Shown here: in pieces, positions 35,902-47,528 of the stretch
Numbering within the stretch: position 1 is the first letter of the stretch
Layout: each line of letters opens with the position of its first letter
Origin: Annulohypoxylon bovei var. microspora
Lineage: Eukaryota > Ascomycota > Sordariomycetes > Xylariales > Hypoxylaceae
Length of the DNA stretch: 64,000 nt
Reading direction: 5' to 3'
Assembly (NCBI GenBank): GCA_022836615.1
Contig: MU405258.1
Coordinates: 186,001-250,000 of the forward strand
Program-made: the position numbers and the translations under genes
The notes under the pieces: model-generated
Seen by the model: only the letters and a program-made list of their open reading frames with translations
The model's database searches: none
What the model was told of the DNA's origin: nothing

Positions 35902-36387
35902 GGTGCCTTCGTCTTGTACGTATAAATATATATACCTAGGTAGAGTTCAAGCAGATGATAAGGAAGATATAACTAGAGTCTTCGGCTAATAATCTTTTAT
36001 TTTTACTTTTTTATCCTTACGCGGCAATCACGCCTTTTATTTCGTCTCTTTCGTAAACTTCTGTTTGCTTTGTTCTGCCACAACCGCTAATTTATATTGC
36101 CTTCTGTTAGTTGTTGGTGTAACATACGGTGCAGGGGGTCTGTTGGCTCTCTACTACGAGACATGTCAAGTATAAGTATAACTACGGCTCTTAATAGGTA
36201 GATATAAATAGTTAATATATGAGGATTAAGCTAATTATGTACATATAGTAAAGGGGACCATGTGATATAAGCCTTCATAAATATATCTAAAAATGTACGT
36301 TGTGATGTCAAATTACTATAGCGCTTGATAGGTAGGTAACGCTATTCCTAATATTTACAGGGGTTGGTATGCTAATACTATGTAAGT
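35902..36387. other. Intergenic, no gene seen
   Basis: AT-rich flank between the epimerase-like pseudogene start and the 3' end of the DUF6590 gene. No gene or RNA is seen. Confidence 0.5.
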
Positions 36388-37607
36388 CTACCGTATTCCG
36401 ATCTTTGCCGCCTCCATTTTAACGCAAATCTCATTCAAAGACAAGTTACTAGTTAGGTACCTCATCTTCATTCTATTAAATTAGCGAACACATCTTGTGA
36501 AGTGACTTACGTAGTTTGTAATCTAGCTAGATTAAACAACCTTCGCCTAGAGTCGCTATGGACGTCAAGCCTCCCCTCGATAGTTGCTGGGGCATCGTAC
36601 CGATGAGTATGGACTTCGGTTAATTTAACAACTGCCTTACCTGCAATAAACGTTCCAGCATATTGACGATCCCGACATGCGTAGATTCCCGCGTGTGGGC
36701 CTTCGTCTCGCTCTGGGGATCGATCATTTACATCGCGAATACTTACGAACTCTTCAGGATATGCCTTCCCTTCTAGTCCTCGGTTATTGTGGGTATAAAT
36801 CGGCAGACACTGAAGGTGTTCACCGAAGATACGGAACACGATCATCTTACGATACTTGGAATTTAACGTCCCAAAAGGGGTTGCTGTTAAGTTGGGGTCG
36901 TCAGTTGGAACGTGCAATTCGTCAGAACTGGATGCTGTGTGAAAAGGTGCGCTGAAGATAACGCCAGGGAAATATGCTTCCCGAGGCTGCTTAACGTCGG
37001 TAGTTCGAAGCGTCGATGTGTTCAAACCGTACATCCATCCTTGCACTACGTTCCAACGTTTGAGGGTTTTGAGCCGCTCTTCGTTGAATTCCTTAGGATC
37101 CAAACGCTTTGTCCGGCCCCGAGGATTAGGGGGAGATACCCATTCGTTCTTTGATAATAAGTACTGGCTACGTACACTATATCGGTCGAGCTCATCTCTC
37201 AGCTCCACTGGGGACGCACATGTGCTAGGGGTATCGACGCCGGAGCTCAGAGATAAGCTAGCTAGCCTGTCTTTTGCCCAAGGAGTATTCTTTCTCCAGT
37301 CCTTTTCTAGATAATCCGCCATTGGCGGTTTGCTAGTAGACATACTAGACCTTCGCTTTTCAATGCGCATGCTCGGTTTGGAGGCATCATGTGTACGGGG
37401 CGTTCCGGGCCGACTTCTCGAACTCGAAGCGATTGAATGCTCGCGCTTTTTGAAGAGCTCAACTCGATTTCCATGGTGGGAATCGCTCTTGGATGTCCAG
37501 ACATCCGGGTACGCAGTATGAGGTCTAGGGATATTTGGACGGGGGCTCCCTCTCACCCTGGAGGACGAGTTAGAACTCAGGAGACTACGGTATCTTCTAT
37601 CAGACAT
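36388..37607 (-). CDS. DUF6590-like domain protein
   Basis: Two exons (37607-36511 and 36472-36388) give 393 aa. The splice (GTAAGT donor, CTAAT branch point, AATAG acceptor) extends the C terminus beyond ARLQTT to an end of KMEAAKIGIR. The N-terminal 200 residues are basic, serine/arginine/proline-rich and probably disordered. The C-terminal half shows YFPGVIFSAPFH, then FRIFGEHLQCLPIYTHNNRG and YPEEFVSIRDV, and finally a KLTEVHTHRYDAPATIEG/RRRLFNLARL segment. This order resembles the fungal DUF6590 domain, which lacks a known function. No secretion signal is seen. The domain call is from memory of the family pattern. Confidence 0.7.
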
Positions 37608-37954
37608 ATTGTAAGTGGGTTTCCTGCCTTTAATTCGGTGGTACCGAGAAAAGGATGCTTACAACTAGCTCGGTTAATGACTTGCTGATTTGGTAGTATG
37701 AGTAGGAAAATATTAGCGTTGGCGTACCTTGAGTTAATATAACATGGAGTATGACACGCAAAAAGCATTGGGAGCAGCGATGCTTTATATAGGCAATGAA
37801 TGGGAATTAAATCGAATAAAGCGTTCATATACAATTCCATTGTTATCCCACATTATTTGGAAATGGTCACAAGTAATCGCTTTGTGGGGGGTTTCTTTGA
37901 AAACACCCCCTTTATCCAGGTTCGAACAAGCAAGACAGAGATGTGTACTAGGGA

Positions 37955-38362
37955 ATGCTATATCTTTTCCATCTTCAAATCAAGTTAATAATGCATTTTG
38001 CCGATTTCCTCGCATCACATTGTGAACAAAGTATGATGGCTCCTCACTCGACGACAACGACTGTTACGTGCGATTATACGAGTTTCGAGAGCGTGGAAAA
38101 GCATAACCATTTTATCGAGTCGATATATACATGGCTAGAGCATGTAGAGGATCCCGATATTGATAAGAGAAAGTTATCTCTACCCATATCAGAGACAAGT
38201 ACCTCACCAGGGATTCCCCCGAAAAGCCCACTCAGAAGAATGAAGCTAGAAATTCGGAAGGATTCTACAAAATTAACTTCATTGGGGTTAAATCTCGAGA
38301 CCAAAAGTTCGGGCCTTTTGCCAAAGAGTAAGCATTTCTTAAAGGCTAAAGGTAAAAAATAG
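37955..38362 (+). CDS. Small hypothetical protein
   Basis: A 135-codon intact frame. The likely start is one of the later methionines (MHFADF... or MMAPHS...), giving about 110-123 aa. The C-terminal half is lysine/serine-rich with a basic end (KHFLKAKGKK). The centre contains EKHNHFIESIYTWLEHVEDPDIDK, which reads like a short folded helix. No known domain is recognised. It sits alone between two minus-strand genes. Support rests only on length and plausible composition. Confidence 0.35.
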   Translation: MLYLFHLQIKLIMHFADFLASHCEQSMMAPHSTTTTVTCDYTSFESVEKHNHFIESIYTWLEHVEDPDIDKRKLSLPISETSTSPGIPPKSPLRRMKLEIRKDSTKLTSLGLNLETKSSGLLPKSKHFLKAKGKK

Positions 38363-38509
38363 AAGCTATGCTTTGGCAATAGCAAGGCAAGATTAGACCA
38401 GTTGTAATTAATCACCTAAGATTAAATGATAAGATTTGTTATTGCTTAGGTAACAGTTTGTTAGAAATGTGATAACTAGAACCTAGCTTAACCCATCGTA
38501 TGTCATATT

Positions 38510-40433
38510 TTAAAATGCTTTTACTTGCCTCTTGAATCTAGGGATTTCCTTCGTGAAATTCGCCGGATCATCTCGCGCGCCTTCCTTCCAGTACTCATAC
38601 TCTATCCACGCATTTTCAGGCATTTGCTCCTCCATAGCGGCCATCCAGTTCCCTAGATCGGGAGATAGGGGGATGACACCCGTCTCTAAAACGTACTGAT
38701 CCCACAATTTAATCAACTCTTTCAGTCTTTCCGGTTCCTGCTCGGCGAGGTCATGTACCTCGCCAGGGTCCTTCACGAGATTATATAGTTGCCAACGCTC
38801 TGGGCCCTTGGGCTTAGGGATGAACACGATCTTCCAGTCGCCCTTTCTACATGCGGCTCGTCCACTATAACAATGGGAATCAGTAGGTAATTCCCTTAAG
38901 GAAGAATTTAGGGGTTAGGGTTAGGGTCAGCACAATAGTGGCAAATGAGACTCTGGATGATACATACCACGTCTCCCATCCGTTGATGAAATCTTTCTCG
39001 TGAATAGTCTCTGCACTTTTCTGTAGGTATGGCACCATTGACTTCCCTCTCATTGACACGACTTCTCGGCCTTGGTACGTAGGGGCAGGATGTTGAACGC
39101 CTGCCATATCGAGGATAGTGGGGGCGAGGTCCATCACCGTTGCAAACTGGTGAGTTATGCTGCCGGCCTCAAATTGGCCTTTGAAACTCATGGGCGGCTT
39201 CATCAAGTATGGGACACGTACGCCGCCCTCGGTTGTGTACGCCTTATAAAGCCTACTTGGCGCCGTCGCAGCTTGTGCCCATCTAGGCCCGTACCAAATA
39301 AACGAATCCCCGTTCCCGAGATTATCGATTTGATTGTTGTAATACGTTTTCAAATGTTGGAGCATGGTGCTTTGGACGATCGGATAAGCTTCGTAAGCGG
39401 CACCCTCTGCCCCATTGTCTGAGAGGAAGCAGACGAAGGTATTATCGAGCTCGCCAATTTCCTCGAGATAGTCGACGACCTTCCCGACGTTGACATCGAT
39501 GCACTCAACCATACCGGCAAAGCACTCCATAGCTCGGCAGGAATTAGCTCGCTCTTCCTCACTCATGTCTCCCCACTCTCTCACTTCCTCGGCTATGACG
39601 GGGTGCGGTTCTACGTCTTTCGGGACCATGCCAAGATCCTTGAGGCGTTGAAGACGTTTTTGACGTAGAGCATCAGGACCATCGTCGTATACACCACGGT
39701 ACTTTTTGATGTATTCCTGTGGAGCCTGCAGAGGCCAGTGAGGCGCAGTAAATGGAAGATAGGCAAAGAACGGTCGCTCATCCTCACTCTCCTTCCAATC
39801 CTTTAGATAATTTACCATCTTATCGCCGTAGCCATTAGAGGAGTACCATCCTTCAGGTAGCTTCTTTACGTACTCCCCATCTTCGCTGTGGAGGGCAATG
39901 AAGCTCATCGTCATGAACTCGGGTATCTGGTCCATACCTTCGAGCTGAGGCTCATACCCATAATGATTGCTGCATGCTGGTAGATGAGCAAAGCTTTTCT
40001 CAAACCCTCTTACCTTCGGGCTCCGTTCCGGTGTTAGGCCCAAATGCCACTTTCCTGCCATGAGTGTGAGATAACCAGCATCGCGGAGTAGTTCAGGTAA
40101 AGCCACAACTCGTTCATTCAGATATCCCTCGTAGCCGGGCATTCCACGCTGGACAGAGGTTGACATGGTCCCACTCGGGTCATTCTGACCAGAAATATTA
40201 GTCCATTCGATCAAGTTGCCCAAGCCAGCAATGTGATGATCTGTGCCGGTCATGATCATAGCACGAGAGGGCGAGCATGCAGCAGCAGCATGGAAATCGG
40301 TGAACCGAATGCCATCCTTGGCAAGCTTGTCAATATTCGGGGTATTGATCTCACCACCGAATGACCCAACGTCCGAAAACCCCAAGTCATCTGCTAAAGC
40401 AATAAGAAAGTTGGGCTTCTTTCCTGGTGCCAT
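38510..40433 (-). CDS. Arylsulfatase
   Basis: Two exons (40433-38968 and 38864-38510) give 606 aa. The splice joins NGWETC to GRAACRKGDWKIVF. The sulfatase signature CSPSR lies at residues 53-57, with Cys53 the residue converted to formylglycine. Metal-binding DD is at 15-16 in IALADDLGFSDVG, and later LSDNG and GKWHLG motifs complete the alkaline-phosphatase-fold active site. This fits the bacterial-type fungal arylsulfatases (EC 3.1.6.1) that release sulfate from sulfate esters. No N-terminal signal peptide is seen, so a cytosolic enzyme is likely. The gene diverges from an MFS transporter (743 bp apart), which could import an organic sulfate or sugar, but that link is inference. The intron carries TTAGGG-like repeats. 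Confidence 0.93.
38908..38926 (+). repeat. Short interstitial telomere-like repeat
   Basis: About three TTAGGG-type units (TTAGGGG, TTAGGG, TTAGGG) lie inside the sulfatase intron (38865-38967), on the strand opposite to the gene. TTAGGG is the usual telomere unit in filamentous ascomycetes. The tract is short and may be chance. Confidence 0.6.
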
Positions 40434-41176
40434 GATATCGTTGCTAGGTGTGGCCCCTGAACGTATTCTAGTGGGTATTTATATGAAAGTTATACCCAAT
40501 AACTATCTTGTTATCTCGATGACAGTTCAACGACTGAGCGGGATAAAAAGTAAGATATTCTGGTAGTCTTAAGAATGGACTTAAGATGCTGTAGATATAT
40601 AAGAAACTAGATGATTACGAGTTTCCGATGTCGTTGCTCTCCACTGCGATGTCGCAATGGTTTGTAGACACTTGAAACCCCCAATATCTACTTACACTGA
40701 TGATGATAATGGCCTGATCACCTACAGTAGCCCCTATCTTGGTTCTCGCTACCGTAGATACTGTGGAGTTAAAGACGTATGTATTCAGAGATGCTCGGCG
40801 ACTCGGTCTGTGGTAGTTCTTATTAGTTACCATTTACCGGTTGCCGCGTCAGAACAATGACCAGGGTCAGGGTTAGACTCCGCCCCGGATTCGCGTCATT
40901 AAACCCTGAAGCTTCCCCACATGTCTTCGAGGACGCTTGGAGGTTTTCGGTTGTCGCTAGCCAAGTGCTCTGTATGGTTGCCGAGACACCCCTAAATGGC
41001 GATATTTTCAATCCCTTAATCACGTCATCTCTCCAACGTTACTCTATGGCGTCGAGTTTCCGATCACTCCTGCGTAGCCAAATTAACATTATCTATTAAT
41101 CGAGGCAGGAAGGTTTCTGGTCGTGGAATAATTTTAGTTTAAAAGGGCGAATGTCCTAACCTACCTAGGGGGCATC
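40434..41176. promoter_or_regulatory. Shared divergent promoter region, sulfatase/MFS
   Basis: 743 bp separate the two divergent start codons. Short overlapping frames within it are not credible genes. I could not identify a specific operator. Co-regulation, for example by sulfur limitation, is a hypothesis from arrangement only. Confidence 0.4.
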
Positions 41177-43119
41177 ATGGAGGAAACCCAGCCACTACTT
41201 CGACGATTCAGCGAAGACGAACAAGTAGCAATAAATGCGGCAGCAAATATGAAGAGTACAACTTTGGGAAAGATGCGAGCCTATTGGCTAGGCTCAGTGG
41301 TGTGTATGGGTGGTTTTCTTTTTGGATACGACTCTGGAATGTGAGTATCACCTTGGCGTTACTTTATGCTTCATAGCTCTGCTATTATGTAATTCATTTT
41401 TGTATACTAACACGGTTGCAGCGTTGGTTAGTAAAGTCATTCAACCAGCTTCAAGATGGGTTGAAATATGTTCGATGTTAATTTGAACATAACTACAGGT
41501 GGTGTGTTGACGATGGCTTCCTTTCAGTCTGATTATCGCTACGGGGGCGCCGATCAGACACGGACCAATTCACTTTCAGTGGGCCTTCAGCAACTAGGCG
41601 GCTTTGTAGCGTGCTTCCTAGCTTGGCCTCTAACCGAAAGGCTGGGGCGCAAGAAATCGCTGATGATATCTTCATTTATTTTCTGCATCGGCGCCATAAT
41701 TCAGACCATAAACACTCACTCGCTAGCAGCTTTCTACTTTGCGAGAGTGGTCGCAGGTCTTGGACTTGGCGCAGCGACTGTAGTCGTGCCGATGTTCAAT
41801 AGCGAGATGATGCCGAAAGATATGCGCGGTCAGGTCGGATCATTCTTCCAGTGGTTTTACACGTTTGTAGGCATCATGCGCCGCTACCTAGGTACCTATT
41901 ATACTGGGAAGAGATTATGCTAAATTTTCCAGGGCATTTTTGCGTCATACTGGATCGACTATGGTGTAGCTAGAGGCATTGAGTCAACCAATTCGTCTCA
42001 ATGGCAAATCCCAATCGGACTTCAGCTTGCACCTGCTGCATTTCTCGGCCTGGGGATGTTAACAATCCCTGAAAGTACTCGATGGCTCACGAAGAAGGGT
42101 AGACACGAGGAGGCTTGGAAAAGTCTGCAGTGGATCCGGGGTGATGACTCTCAAGCAGCCACTGACGAGATGGAAGAGATCCGTTCAGGGGTTACGGCAG
42201 AGTCAACAGCCACTGAAGGTTTCCATGTGCGAGGTGAGAGTTTTATAAACTTAACACGGGAATTATTCAATTTCTAATGCTCTATTGCAGAACTCTTAGA
42301 AGGGGAGAACTTCAAACGAATCTTTGCCGCGTTCGCGATATTCACCGCCCAGCAGGCGACTGGCGCAACTGCTTTTGCTTATTTTGGGCCGCAGTACTTC
42401 AACCTCATTGTTAATGATGCGGAACAGAGCCTTCTGCTAACCGCTATATTTGGAGCGGTGAAGGTTGTAGCTTGCGGGATCTTTGTTTTGTTCTTTGCAG
42501 AGCGTCTTTCTCGTCGGCAAGTGCTTATTGGTGGCGCTGCCTTTATGGCCGCTTGTCAAATCACTACAGCAGCTGTCGTAAAGGCCTTCCCTGCAACAGG
42601 GGGAGAACACGCGATTGCACCCTCTGGTATTGCTACCATTGCGCTTATTTACTTATTCGTCATAGCGTATAACTTCAGCTGGGGGCCAATGCCTTGGCCA
42701 TATGTTTCAGAGTATGATCTGAATAACACCTGATTAAAAGTTACTTGATCTGCTAACTTGCTGTGAAGGATTTTCCCCACGAGAATCCGAGAACCAGGTG
42801 TGGCGGTTGGCGTTGCCTCGCAGTGGCTATTCAACTTCGTCTTCTCATTAACGACACCTTACATGATTTCTTCCATGGGCTGGGGGACTTTCCTATTATG
42901 GGGTAACTAAGTCAAAGATACTTCAAAAGAGGCGATTAGATGCTAATTCTTCCAGGTATTTTTGATGCCGTCATCGCAATTCTTGCATTTGCCTATCTCA
43001 AGGAGACAAGGGGTTTATCACTCGAGGCTATTGCGCACCAGCGCTTCAAAGCTGGCAATTCGCCGAACGATGCGCCAGATAAGAATAACGATGTATTTCC
43101 AGAACATCACGAAGGCTAG
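41177..43119 (+). CDS. MFS sugar-type transporter
   Basis: Seven exons (41177-41340, 41422-41426, 41499-41866, 41933-42233, 42291-42711, 42769-42902, 42956-43119) give 518 aa. Exon 2 is a 5-nt microexon (CGTTG) that, with its neighbours, encodes the conserved SGIVGGVLTM turn. Without it the frame is lost. Other joins are QWFYTF-GIFASYW, YVSE-IFPTRIREPG and LLWG-IFDAVIA. Sugar-transporter features are GFLFGYDSGIVGG, ERLGRKKS, RVVAGLGLGA, PESTRWL (PESPRWL position) and the C-terminal YLKETRGLSLE. Twelve membrane helices are expected, in the plasma membrane, by proton symport. The substrate may be a hexose, pentose or related compound. The gene is head-to-head with the arylsulfatase and upstream of the GH43 gene. 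Confidence 0.92.
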
Positions 43120-43445
43120 ATAACTCGATTGGTGTACTTAAAGATGGACTTGTTTTAAAGTTAACGTGAAGTTTTCAAAGTCCTGTCAGGGACCTTACAT
43201 GCCTATTTTGAAGCCTAGCCCCTAAACGTTCGGTGTATTGCCCGCCGAGCACTTCTGGAACCGCAAACTAGGCTTTTACCCATACTATTTTACCCGGAAA
43301 TATGGTACTGGAGTAGAATATGCGGGGTGACTAGTCACGTATACTTCGTCGTCGATTCGGCCGTTTAATAAAGTGTGAAACCCTCACTTTATTGGAGTGT
43401 ATCGAGTCGATGCGGACATTTAACAGTGTTTACATAATGGTGCCC
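43120..43445. other. Intergenic, GH43 upstream region
   Basis: About 326 bp between the transporter stop and the GH43 start. In-frame ATGs at 43392 and 43437 precede the preferred start. No other gene is seen. Confidence 0.45.
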
Positions 43446-45735
43446 ATGATGAGAGCCGCTGTAGTGTGTCTCGCCGCTATGTTCGTCTCCCTAGCAGTAG
43501 GAATTGAGCCGCACATGTATAATTCGACGTACTATAATCCTATACTTCCAGGTTTCCATCCAGACCCGAGCTGTATATTCGTCAGGGAATGGGATAACAC
43601 TTTCTTCTGCGCATCTTCGAGCTTCAACGCTTTTCCTGGAATCCCACTGCACGCAAGCAAGGATTTGCAAAGTTGGAAACTCGTCGGTCGGGAGTCCTTT
43701 ATGTAGGAGTAGTTAGTGCTGGCGGATGCTAACTATCACAGGACACGTCTTAAATCGTCGAGAACAACTTCCCCGCCTTGCAGAAACTAACAGGTCAACA
43801 AGGTAGTGTGATGAAGAAGAGGCTTGTGAACTGGAGCTGACTTATCATAGCGGTATCTGGGCGCCTACGTTGAGATTTCACGATGAAACTTTCTGGTTAG
43901 TGACGACTCTTGTCGATGACGACAGAGACGCATATGATGCATCGCGATGGGATAATGTATAAATTGACTCATGGAACTTCTCCTGTCCCTCAGCTGACCC
44001 TGGTCACTTAATAGGTAATATTTAAGTCGGACAACCCATTTGATCCTTCTACTTGGTCTGAAGCAGTTCATTTCGATTTCGAAGGTTATGACACCTCGCC
44101 AACATGGGATTCCGACGGGAAGACATACATTGTCGGTGCACATGCTTGGAAAGTCTCGTATGGAGCCTGAGAATACGTTGATTTTGGCCGGGGTGCTAAC
44201 GTTTCAAAGTCCCGGCATCCTCCTAGCTGAGGCCGACCTGGAAACAGGCGAGGTAGGAGAATGGGAAGTTATATGGAATGGTACTGGCGGAACAGTAAGT
44301 CCTTCCTGGAAGAGGGAGTTGAATCTTATACTGATTGTGAACCTAGGCTCCGGAAGGACCTCATATATATATCAGGGACGGATGGTATTACTTACTAGCT
44401 GCTGAAGGTGAGATCGGAAAACTCTATCGTAGGTAAAACCAAGTACTGACGAATTGTGCCCAACAAAGGAGGTACTGGACTAGAGCATATGGTTACGATG
44501 GCAAGGTCGAAGAGTATCCACGGACCTTACGAAGCTAATCCCGCGAATCCGGTCCTCACGAATGCCAATACCACCAATTATTGTATGTGAAAAACAACGC
44601 GAATGAACTATACTCTAACCAATCCTTATAGTTCAAACCGTTGGTCATGCAGACCTATTCCAAGATCCCACGAGTAACTGGTAAGTAGCAGCTACATATG
44701 TAGAATAGAAAACCGGAAGCTTACCGACGACTCTAGGTGGGGCGTTGCACTCTCAACGAGATCGGGCCCCGAGTACATCAACTACCCGATGGGAAGAGAG
44801 ACTGTGATGGTGCCCGTCACGTGGGCCGACGGCCAGTTTCCAGTTTGGTCTCCTTTGAACGGCGAGATGAACGGATGGGAGTTCCCTAGAGAGAACGTGG
44901 AAGTTGATGGGCCGGGGTAGGTCGTCTCTTAGTCGTTATGCTCATTGCTCACGCGTATAGGCCAATCATCACTGAAGGAGATGCTATCAACTTCGAACAG
45001 GGGTCGCCACTTCCAGCACACTTCACATATTGGAGGTTTCCGAATCCTGAATCGTATACTGTGTCACCTCCAGACCATCCAAATACACTCAAGTTAAACC
45101 CGTCAACCTTGAATCTCACGGCACTAAACGGCAATTATGCCGGGCTTGACGGTCAGACATTCGTCGGTCGGCGCCAACAAGATACACTCTTTACGTATAG
45201 TGTCGATCTCGACTACACCCCCACATCTCTAGAGGAGGAAGCAGGCGTCTCGATCTTTTTGACACAGAACCACCATCTAGACTTAGGTGTCGTTCTGCTT
45301 CCAGCTAATGAAAGCACTACATCATTCGGAGGTACAAGCCATCCAACGAACTCTTCAGAGTTAATCCCGCAACTAAGATTCCGCGGTATATCCTATGTGC
45401 CTGTGCCGGATGACATCGTGGTCGCGATTCCCGAAGCCTGGTCTGGAAAGTCGCTGAGATTGGAGATCAAGGCTCATAATATGACCCACTATTCCATGTC
45501 TGCCGGGCCAGCAGATGCGCTTTCGAAGATGCGAACTATTCTTGACGTATCGAATGCGCCTGTTAGCTGGGGCTTTACAGGCGAGACAACCCACAGTTAG
45601 TTACTCATGAGCTAATGCTGATATTTCTCAGGTACCATTCTCGGTGTTTACTGTACAAGTAACGGTAACCAAGGAAACACGCCAGCATATATCTCCAAAT
45701 GGAGATATATCCCACAAGGACAATTCGGGAATTAA
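43446..45735 (+). CDS. Secreted GH43 beta-xylosidase/arabinofuranosidase
   Basis: Eleven exons (43446-43686, 43742-43802, 43851-43956, 44015-44157, 44210-44294, 44347-44407, 44469-44582, 44632-44680, 44737-44916, 44961-45580, 45632-45735) give 587 aa with every phase consistent. The start is chosen because MMRAAVVCLAAMFVSLAVG forms a signal peptide. In-frame upstream ATGs would bury it. NPILPGFHPDPS carries the catalytic base Asp40 of GH43, GIWAPTLR and the TWDSDGKTYIVGAHAW region fit the five-bladed propeller, and the C-terminal 200 residues (FTYWRFPNPESY onward) are the beta-sandwich found in beta-xylosidases. The last intron (45581-45631) uses a GC donor. The enzyme is expected to remove xylose or arabinose from hemicellulose outside the cell. 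Confidence 0.93.
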
Positions 45736-46187
45736 CAACTTTGTATAATATGACGAAGCAGAAGAAATACGCCGCGAGACCTTATCCCTTGAAAGGGGCG
45801 GGTTGAGTAAAAGTCTTTCCCAGACACATGATAGCTTATTGTCGATGGAGATTACGCGACACGGGAAATTGGTGCCGGCAACGGGTGCCAGCAAAGGAGA
45901 GAGTATACGGGATAAATTACAAAGGGTTATTTTGTGGAGGAAGTAAAAATAGCGTTATAGTACACCTTTTTGCTACAAGTAGGTAGACTTAAAAAGCTCT
46001 ATGAACATGTCTACTTCGGAATCAAAAGACTCAATCTACGGTAATATACCTATATGTACCTATATAATACCCCCCTATACACATTTTATATGTAAGCGAA
46101 ATTACTATTACATACCTAAGTATGTTATCGTAGCACAATATTAAGCTGAAATAAACATCACAGGAGAGAGCATTTGATCGCATTGAC
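45736..46187. other. Convergent intergenic, no gene seen
   Basis: 3' flanks of GH43 and the MBL-fold gene, AT-rich around 46030-46180. No gene is seen. Confidence 0.5.
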
Positions 46188-47096
46188 CTAAATACGATGT
46201 TCCCTAGGGAAAGCAGCCATAGTGCCTAGCTTCAACGCACCCGGGTTAAACCTATCAGGATACAGAGCCCTCATCCGCGTGAAGAGCTCAGCCTCATTCT
46301 TCGGGCGGGATTCCAGAACCTTGCCAAAATCTTCAATGTACTTCTTCGTCGAGTCAAGATGCCAGACACCATCAATCTCCCCAGCCTGTTTATGGCCCGG
46401 AACGACATAGTTCGGTCCCAGAGCCTTAACCTTCTCGATCGCCTTGATCCATTCTTCTCTCTTCGACTTCGTATTTGCTTCTGCAAGCATTTGGTGAACC
46501 TGCCCGTACACCACGTCGCCGCATACTGCAAGCTTCAAGTCTGGCACCCAAAGTATTGTCGAGTCGTGCGTATCGGAATGACCGCATTCCACCGCCTGGA
46601 AAAGCCAGTGGTCTTCAAACTTGAATTGATTACTCGCTGGCAGCTCCTGGGCCATTGTAAATGGCCGATATATTTGCCCCGGGAAACGCGATTCCCAGGT
46701 CGCATTGTAGAACTTTTCCTCGGTCTGTTGTCTCATGTGACTGACGGTTGCAGCAGTAGCTAGTGGGATCGCCTCGGGAAAGCGCTTCAAAAGCACTGGG
46801 ATGCCGAAGAAGTGGTCTCCGTGCCCATGCGTTATATAAATATATGAAAGTTTCCTATTCGGTGCAATCTTCTCGATCCAAACGATAAGTTCCTCGGTCT
46901 GTTTCATCGTGATCGGAGTATCTACGAGGACAGCTTCCTTTGATGAGTATATCAGCGTGCAAGATATGGGAGACCAGATCCCCCCTTTGGCTTTTGGAGA
47001 GGGACCTTGAATTGGAATCGGAGCCGCAACATATACTGCAGATCGTAGCTCGGACATACTGAGCGCGAGTGGCTTGTGGGTCTTGTTAAGGGGCAA
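46188..47096 (-). CDS. Metallo-beta-lactamase-fold hydrolase
   Basis: A single exon of 302 codons. The metal-binding motif THGHGDH gives His90, His92, Asp94 and His95. Further ligands are His173 in GHSDTHDST, Asp194 in CGDVVY and His235 in VVPGHK, so a complete two-metal site is present. The protein starts MPLNKTHKPLALS. A second methionine at residue 14 (MSELRS) is an alternative start. There is no signal peptide. Members of this fungal group hydrolyse varied esters, thioesters or lactones, often in secondary or xenobiotic metabolism. I cannot name the substrate. It converges with GH43 on one side and lies next to a gene-poor zone on the other. A lineage-specific accessory gene is plausible. 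Confidence 0.9.
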   Translation of the reverse strand: MPLNKTHKPLALSMSELRSAVYVAAPIPIQGPSPKAKGGIWSPISCTLIYSSKEAVLVDTPITMKQTEELIVWIEKIAPNRKLSYIYITHGHGDHFFGIPVLLKRFPEAIPLATAATVSHMRQQTEEKFYNATWESRFPGQIYRPFTMAQELPASNQFKFEDHWLFQAVECGHSDTHDSTILWVPDLKLAVCGDVVYGQVHQMLAEANTKSKREEWIKAIEKVKALGPNYVVPGHKQAGEIDGVWHLDSTKKYIEDFGKVLESRPKNEAELFTRMRALYPDRFNPGALKLGTMAAFPREHRI

Positions 47097-47528
47097 TTAG
47101 GCAGATTAACCTTTCGAACTCGAACTATTCACGTACTGGGGGAATTAGTCGAAATGGGTTTGAATAGTGAGGGGCTCGGATTTCATTAGAAGTAGTATTT
47201 ACGCATTAACTATATTAACCGCAGTATCATTGCTCCCGCACCGGTCATAAGCAATGTCTGATACTGAGATAACTTCGCCTCGGCAACTACCTACCTAACT
47301 GTTTACTAAACATAACCCCAACAATCCGTCAAGAAGTGGGGCCTAGAGAACCTCGGCGTAGCATATATCCTATTTTGGTAGATGGCAGGCAGATGATTGG
47401 TTCATTCGGCGCTGGAACAAGCGGTTCTCGCAGACTTTTGTGGGGTACCCGGCGTGTAGAACTAGTAATGAGCAAAGTGAAATGGTAGGCGCCGGTAGGT
47501 AGGTAGGTATAGATAGGCACCTTTGGAA
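47097..47528. other. Intergenic, no gene seen
   Basis: Upstream of the MBL-fold gene. It contains a TAGGTAGGTAGG stretch near 47495-47510. No gene is seen. Confidence 0.5.
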
